Source of the DNA: Opitutaceae bacterium
Lineage (GTDB): Bacteria > Verrucomicrobiota > Verrucomicrobiia > Opitutales > Opitutaceae
Assembly (NCBI GenBank): GCA_028280945.1
Contig: JANQKV010000008.1
Span: 1 to 64,000 of the forward strand
Direction of reading: 5' to 3'
DNA length: 64,000 bases
A program made the translations under genes and the position numbers. The notes under the pieces were generated by a model. The model saw nothing but the letters and a program-made list of their open reading frames with translations, was not told the origin of the DNA and did not search any database. Below, in pieces: positions 60,464-64,000 of this stretch. Numbering within the stretch: the stretch's first letter is position 1; every line of letters starts with the position of its first letter.

Positions 60464-61878
60464 GGCGAAATCCTCCCGATCCCCCGCCATGCGAGAACCA
60501 TGGCCAAACCCAGCCAACCGGTGACGAGAGCGAGGGGCACGACGGCGTGACCCAGCGCCCAGCCCCACGAAGGCATGGTGTAGGAAAACGCGGGCGCCTG
60601 TGACCAGACCTCGTGGCCCACGCTGATTTCCCATTTATCGCCGCGCAGTTCCCGCTCCAACAACTGGTCCAGGGACTTTACCACCCCGCGCCGGTATTGC
60701 TCGGCGGCCTCCGCAAAATGCTGGTAGTGCATCCAGTCCATACCCGACAAGCTGCCCGAAAGCGATCGCATCGGGACGTAGGGACCGAGCAATGCGGTCA
60801 GCCAATGCCAGCGATTTTGCCGCTCGTAGATCGCCTCGAGGCGTCGTTGGTGGCGGTCGCTGATCCGACCGTCGAACTCGCCCATCATCTGCATGCGAAG
60901 GCCGGAAAACCCCACCGGCAATTCCGCCAAAGTATCGACCTGATAGCGTTCCAAGGTGGTCTTTTCCAACTCCGCCAACCGCGTGTTCCAACCCGGCTCA
61001 TCGTCGAATCCGTGGGTAAAGTCATGCGCTTGGGCGGCGGCGAATTCCGCCACGCTGGGCAGGGGGGCCAGCAGGGAAGCCAGCGATGAAGCCAGCCGGG
61101 GCGCGATGATGCCGCCCGCCACCCACACGCCCAGCAACACCGCCAGCGCGCCGCGCGAGGTGCGAGCCCACGCCGAGACCGCCATCGTGCCCGCGAGCCA
61201 CGTGGAGAAATAGACTCCGTGAACTGCCAGCAAACCGGCTGCGCGCATGGCGGTGTCGGCTCCAAACCCGGCGGGGTCGGCCCGCCAGCAGAGCAACCCG
61301 AGCCCCAGCGCGATGGGCGCTGCCACCCATGCCAACGCCAGTCCCAACCCGAGGCATTTGCCGGCGAACCATCGACCGGGAGACAGCCCTTGCGATAGCA
61401 GCAGTCGCAACGTGCCCGATTCACGTTCGCGGGCGACCGAACCGTAGGCCGCGAGAATAATCAGCAGCGCACCCAGTAATTGCAGCACTTCGGCTCCATT
61501 CGTGACTCCCAGGATGCCGGTGGCCCCGGAGTCCTCCACCGGTGAATAGGCGAAGACGCTGCGTTGGTGCGCCTCCAGCCACAGCACGCGTCCGGTCGCC
61601 GGCTTGATCCCGGAATCAAACAGGCTCAGCGGCAGTTCGGGTTTTGTCAGATAAAAGCCGAAATGCGCCGCCCGGTGCGGGTGCTTGTGCCCTTGGTTTT
61701 CCCACTGCTCACGCGCGGCGGATTCGAAATGCGCCCGCTCGTGGGCATCGCGCCGATAGGTCTGCCAGCTCAACAGCGCGAGGGCCGTGAGCATGATGAG
61801 CCCCAACCAGAAGACGATACGGAGGCGGCCGTCCCGCCGCAGTTGGCCAAGTTCGTGCCGGGCAATGGTCCAGATCAT
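60460..61878 (-). CDS. ABC-2 type permease (DUF3526), first of pair
   Basis: The 472-residue protein starts MIWTIARHELGQLRRDGRLR, followed by a membrane helix, a loop with SPVEDSGATGILGVTNGAEV, and the conserved RERESGTLRLLLSQGLSPGR. Hydrophobic helices at the end make the membrane part. Gene order receptor-permease-permease is seen in several Gram-negative groups, but the substrate is unknown. It lies 26 bp downstream of the TonB receptor and overlaps the next permease by four bases. Confidence 0.86.
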   Translation of the reverse strand: MIWTIARHELGQLRRDGRLRIVFWLGLIMLTALALLSWQTYRRDAHERAHFESAAREQWENQGHKHPHRAAHFGFYLTKPELPLSLFDSGIKPATGRVLWLEAHQRSVFAYSPVEDSGATGILGVTNGAEVLQLLGALLIILAAYGSVARERESGTLRLLLSQGLSPGRWFAGKCLGLGLALAWVAAPIALGLGLLCWRADPAGFGADTAMRAAGLLAVHGVYFSTWLAGTMAVSAWARTSRGALAVLLGVWVAGGIIAPRLASSLASLLAPLPSVAEFAAAQAHDFTHGFDDEPGWNTRLAELEKTTLERYQVDTLAELPVGFSGLRMQMMGEFDGRISDRHQRRLEAIYERQNRWHWLTALLGPYVPMRSLSGSLSGMDWMHYQHFAEAAEQYRRGVVKSLDQLLERELRGDKWEISVGHEVWSQAPAFSYTMPSWGWALGHAVVPLALVTGWLGLAMVLAWRGIGRISP

Positions 61879-61904
61879 GGGAGGCCGTATCGGAGCACCA
61901 AAAA

Positions 61905-63980
61905 TCAGAAGCCGTAGGCGACGCTGAAGAGAAACGAGCGCGGCGGCTGCGGCATGATTGCGGTGCCGGTGAGATCGTAGATGCGCTCATCGCTGAGGTT
62001 TTTCACGTTGAGCTGCATGCGCCAGGACTCACGGGCGTAGGCGATCATCGCATCAAAGCGGGTATAGGATGGGAGCGACCATTGGGGATTGGGCAGGGCC
62101 GCTTTGCGTTCATCCATGTAGTAGGCTCCCACTCCGAACGATAGCCCCTTGGCCTCGCCTTGCTGCACGGTGTATTTGGTCCACACGCTGCCACTCCAGT
62201 CGGCGGCACCCCGCAAGGAGGAGCCCACGGCGAAACGGTTGTCGCGGCTGACATAGGCGTCGTTGTAGGCGGCGGCCAAAACGACATCCCATCCGGGACT
62301 CAGTTCGCCGGTTATATCGAGCTCCACTCCGTTGCTCCGCTGTTCACCGACTTGCACCCGGAAGGTGGGGTCCGCCGGATCGGGCGTGCTGACATTGCTC
62401 TTGGTGATGCGGTAGGTTGCGAGGGTGGCGGCGAGCTTCCCGGACAGGAATTCCTGCTTGAGGCCAACCTCGAACTGCTGTCCTTCCTCGGGATCCAGGA
62501 AGGAACCGTCGGCCTTTCTTCCGCTCGTGATGGGGGAGAAGGAGGTGCTGTAGCTGGCATATAGCGTCGAGGTCGACGTCGCTTGATACACCACGCCCGC
62601 TTGAGGACTTACCGCTGAATCCCGGCTGCTACGAGAGATGGCCTGGCCCAGCCGGTCGAAGGACTTGTAACGCACCGAGTCGTAGCGGGCTCCGACCAAC
62701 AGCTTCCACGCTTCGCCCACGGCGATGAGGTCCTGGGCGTAGATTCCCACCACGTCGGTGGTATTGTCGTCGGCAAATATGGGGAACGAGAAGCCCGGTT
62801 GAGCCCCGTATACGGGAGCGAAAACATCGAGGTCGTCCAAGGCTTGGAAAATGAAATCGTAAGCGCCGCGGGAGCGGTAGAGTTCCACTCCGGCCACGAG
62901 TTGATGACTCAGGTCGGCCGTTTCGAAGCGGCCGATCAGCTCATGCTGGAGGTTGATATTGTCGGACCATTCGGTCGTGGCGTAAGCCACCCGGTTTGCG
63001 GTGCGGTTGTCGGCGGCGATCCGCCAGGCGGAGCGCAGATTGTAGTCTCCCTCGGTTCGGGCGACGCTGAGGTTTTGGCGGAGGGACCATTGCTCGTTGA
63101 GTTGATGATCGACCATGGACGAAACGAAGAGCGACGTGACGTCGTTCTTGCCGTCGGGCTCACCGAGGAAACGCTCGATCGGCAACTCCAGTACGACGGG
63201 GTGGGTGGGCAGCCCGAGATCCCAGGTGAAGTTGGTGTGTTTGTATTCCGCTTCCACCGTCCAGCTCGTGCGGTCGCTGATCGCCCAAGTGAGAACCGGG
63301 GCAATGAACTCGCTCTGGTTTTCCACGTGATCGCGGAAGCTGCCAGCGTCCTCGTAGGCGAGGTTCAGTCGGTAAAACACCCGCTCTGTCAGCGGGCCGG
63401 TGGTATCGAGCTCGGCGCGGTAAAAATCATCCGTGCCGACGATGGCGGTGGCACGCGTCTGCGGCCGGGCGAGCGGTCTTTTGGTCAGGGTGTTGGTGAT
63501 ACCCCCCGGTTGGAGCGTGCCGTAGAGAACGGAACCCGGCCCTTTCAGAACCTCGAAGCGTTCGACGTTGGCCGCATCCCGCAGCGTGTAGAAGCCGAGA
63601 TCCCGGAAGCCATTGCGCAGCGTGATAAAACCGGAATCAAACCCCCGAATGAATGCGCCGAAGTTTTGCGTGCCGCCATATCCCGGCTTGCGTTGAGCCC
63701 CCGAAACATTGTCGAGCGCCTCCCCCAGGGAAACCAGCCGCCGATCTTCGATGAGTTCCCGGGCGACGACATTGATGGAGAGGGGCAGATCGCGCAGGGC
63801 TGCGCCGATCTTGGTACCGGTGAGCGCATCGGTGGCGCGGTAGTTCTCGATAGGGTCGCCTTGGACGACAAAGTTTTCCAGTTCCACGGTCTCAGTCGGC
63901 GAGGTCGATGGAGCGATTTGGGCCAGCGCGATGTCGGGCGCGAACAAGATCAGCAGGAATATGGTTTTGATGGGTTTCAT
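61905..63980 (-). CDS. TonB-dependent siderophore-type receptor
   Basis: The 691-residue receptor has a signal peptide (MKPIKTIFLLILFAPDIALA) and a TonB-box-like start (TETVELENFVVQGDP). The siderophore-type plug has LRDLPLSINVVARELIEDRR, NFGAFIRGFDSG and VERFEVLKGPGSVLYGTLQP followed by GGITN. The barrel ends with FLFSVAYGF. The plug sequence matches FpvA/FhuE-like receptors, so a ferric siderophore is the probable ligand. It is the first gene of the receptor-permease-permease unit in the window. The ATG at 63980 is preceded by a purine-rich stretch. Confidence 0.92.
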   Translation of the reverse strand: MKPIKTIFLLILFAPDIALAQIAPSTSPTETVELENFVVQGDPIENYRATDALTGTKIGAALRDLPLSINVVARELIEDRRLVSLGEALDNVSGAQRKPGYGGTQNFGAFIRGFDSGFITLRNGFRDLGFYTLRDAANVERFEVLKGPGSVLYGTLQPGGITNTLTKRPLARPQTRATAIVGTDDFYRAELDTTGPLTERVFYRLNLAYEDAGSFRDHVENQSEFIAPVLTWAISDRTSWTVEAEYKHTNFTWDLGLPTHPVVLELPIERFLGEPDGKNDVTSLFVSSMVDHQLNEQWSLRQNLSVARTEGDYNLRSAWRIAADNRTANRVAYATTEWSDNINLQHELIGRFETADLSHQLVAGVELYRSRGAYDFIFQALDDLDVFAPVYGAQPGFSFPIFADDNTTDVVGIYAQDLIAVGEAWKLLVGARYDSVRYKSFDRLGQAISRSSRDSAVSPQAGVVYQATSTSTLYASYSTSFSPITSGRKADGSFLDPEEGQQFEVGLKQEFLSGKLAATLATYRITKSNVSTPDPADPTFRVQVGEQRSNGVELDITGELSPGWDVVLAAAYNDAYVSRDNRFAVGSSLRGAADWSGSVWTKYTVQQGEAKGLSFGVGAYYMDERKAALPNPQWSLPSYTRFDAMIAYARESWRMQLNVKNLSDERIYDLTGTAIMPQPPRSFLFSVAYGF

Positions 63981-64000
63981 GTGAGGATAAGGGGGATTGC

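Noticed and set aside
1..64000. tRNA, rRNA, tmRNA or prophage genes
   Set aside because: No T-loop/anticodon patterns, rRNA-like sequence or phage structural genes were recognised on either strand; a covariance-model scan would be needed to exclude small RNAs.

Overview
The window is GC-rich bacterial chromosome with dense, often overlapping genes. The mix of genes suggests a Verrucomicrobiota genome, most likely an Opitutaceae/Opitutales relative. It includes a nuoB-N operon with a short NuoG, an acidobacterial-type duplicated permease with a PadR regulator, a GH10 xylanase with tandem C-terminal beta-rich domains, a long double-domain ThyX, many TonB-dependent receptors, and short dispersed inverted repeats between genes. 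The taxonomic call is inference from family content; no rRNA or other phylogenetic marker was compared.

Layout. 1-0.6 kb holds a broken ISL3-type transposase cut by the window edge, followed by a small GIY-YIG protein. 1-3.7 kb is a minus-strand pair, an FG-GAP lipoprotein and a TPR protein. 4.0-18.4 kb is a respiratory complex I operon, nuoB to nuoN, without nuoA, with an ORF6N-domain gene inserted between nuoK and nuoL and repeat-like spacers between several genes; it ends at a clear terminator. 18.5-31.4 kb carries a secreted xylanase, thyX, an endonuclease/exonuclease/phosphatase-family protein, a methyltransferase, padR plus an ADOP permease, comEC and rarA. 31.4-40.8 kb holds a polytopic membrane protein, a very acidic secreted protein, a sugar-porter MFS transporter, a transglutaminase-like protein, ribBA-ribH-nusB, a frameshifted GxxExxY gene framed by inverted repeats, ftsY, deoC and a conserved hypothetical.

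40.8-51.7 kb is the most distinctive block: nine minus-strand genes that look like one metal-acquisition island. It has a copper-type TonB receptor (OprC-like), a Met-rich outer-membrane protein, two CusF-like copper-binding proteins (one fused to a BNR/sialidase-like domain), and a tandemly duplicated two-gene module of a small His-rich secreted protein plus a TonB receptor with long His/Asp/Glu loops (ZnuD-like, probably zinc). A strong hairpin closes it. A divergent mgtE magnesium transporter follows.

53-64 kb contains a dispersed inverted repeat, a molybdate ModA/ModB pair without ModC and translationally coupled to a PhoD-like protein whose metal-binding residues are replaced, a DUF3127 protein, a membrane protein next to a COG0523 (CobW/Zng1) metallochaperone GTPase, and an operon of a siderophore-type TonB receptor with two DUF3526 ABC-2 type permeases and no ATPase in view.

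Metal handling (Cu, Zn, Mg, Mo, probably Fe) is the recurring theme of the last 24 kb. No tRNA, rRNA, CRISPR array, prophage or riboswitch was recognised.
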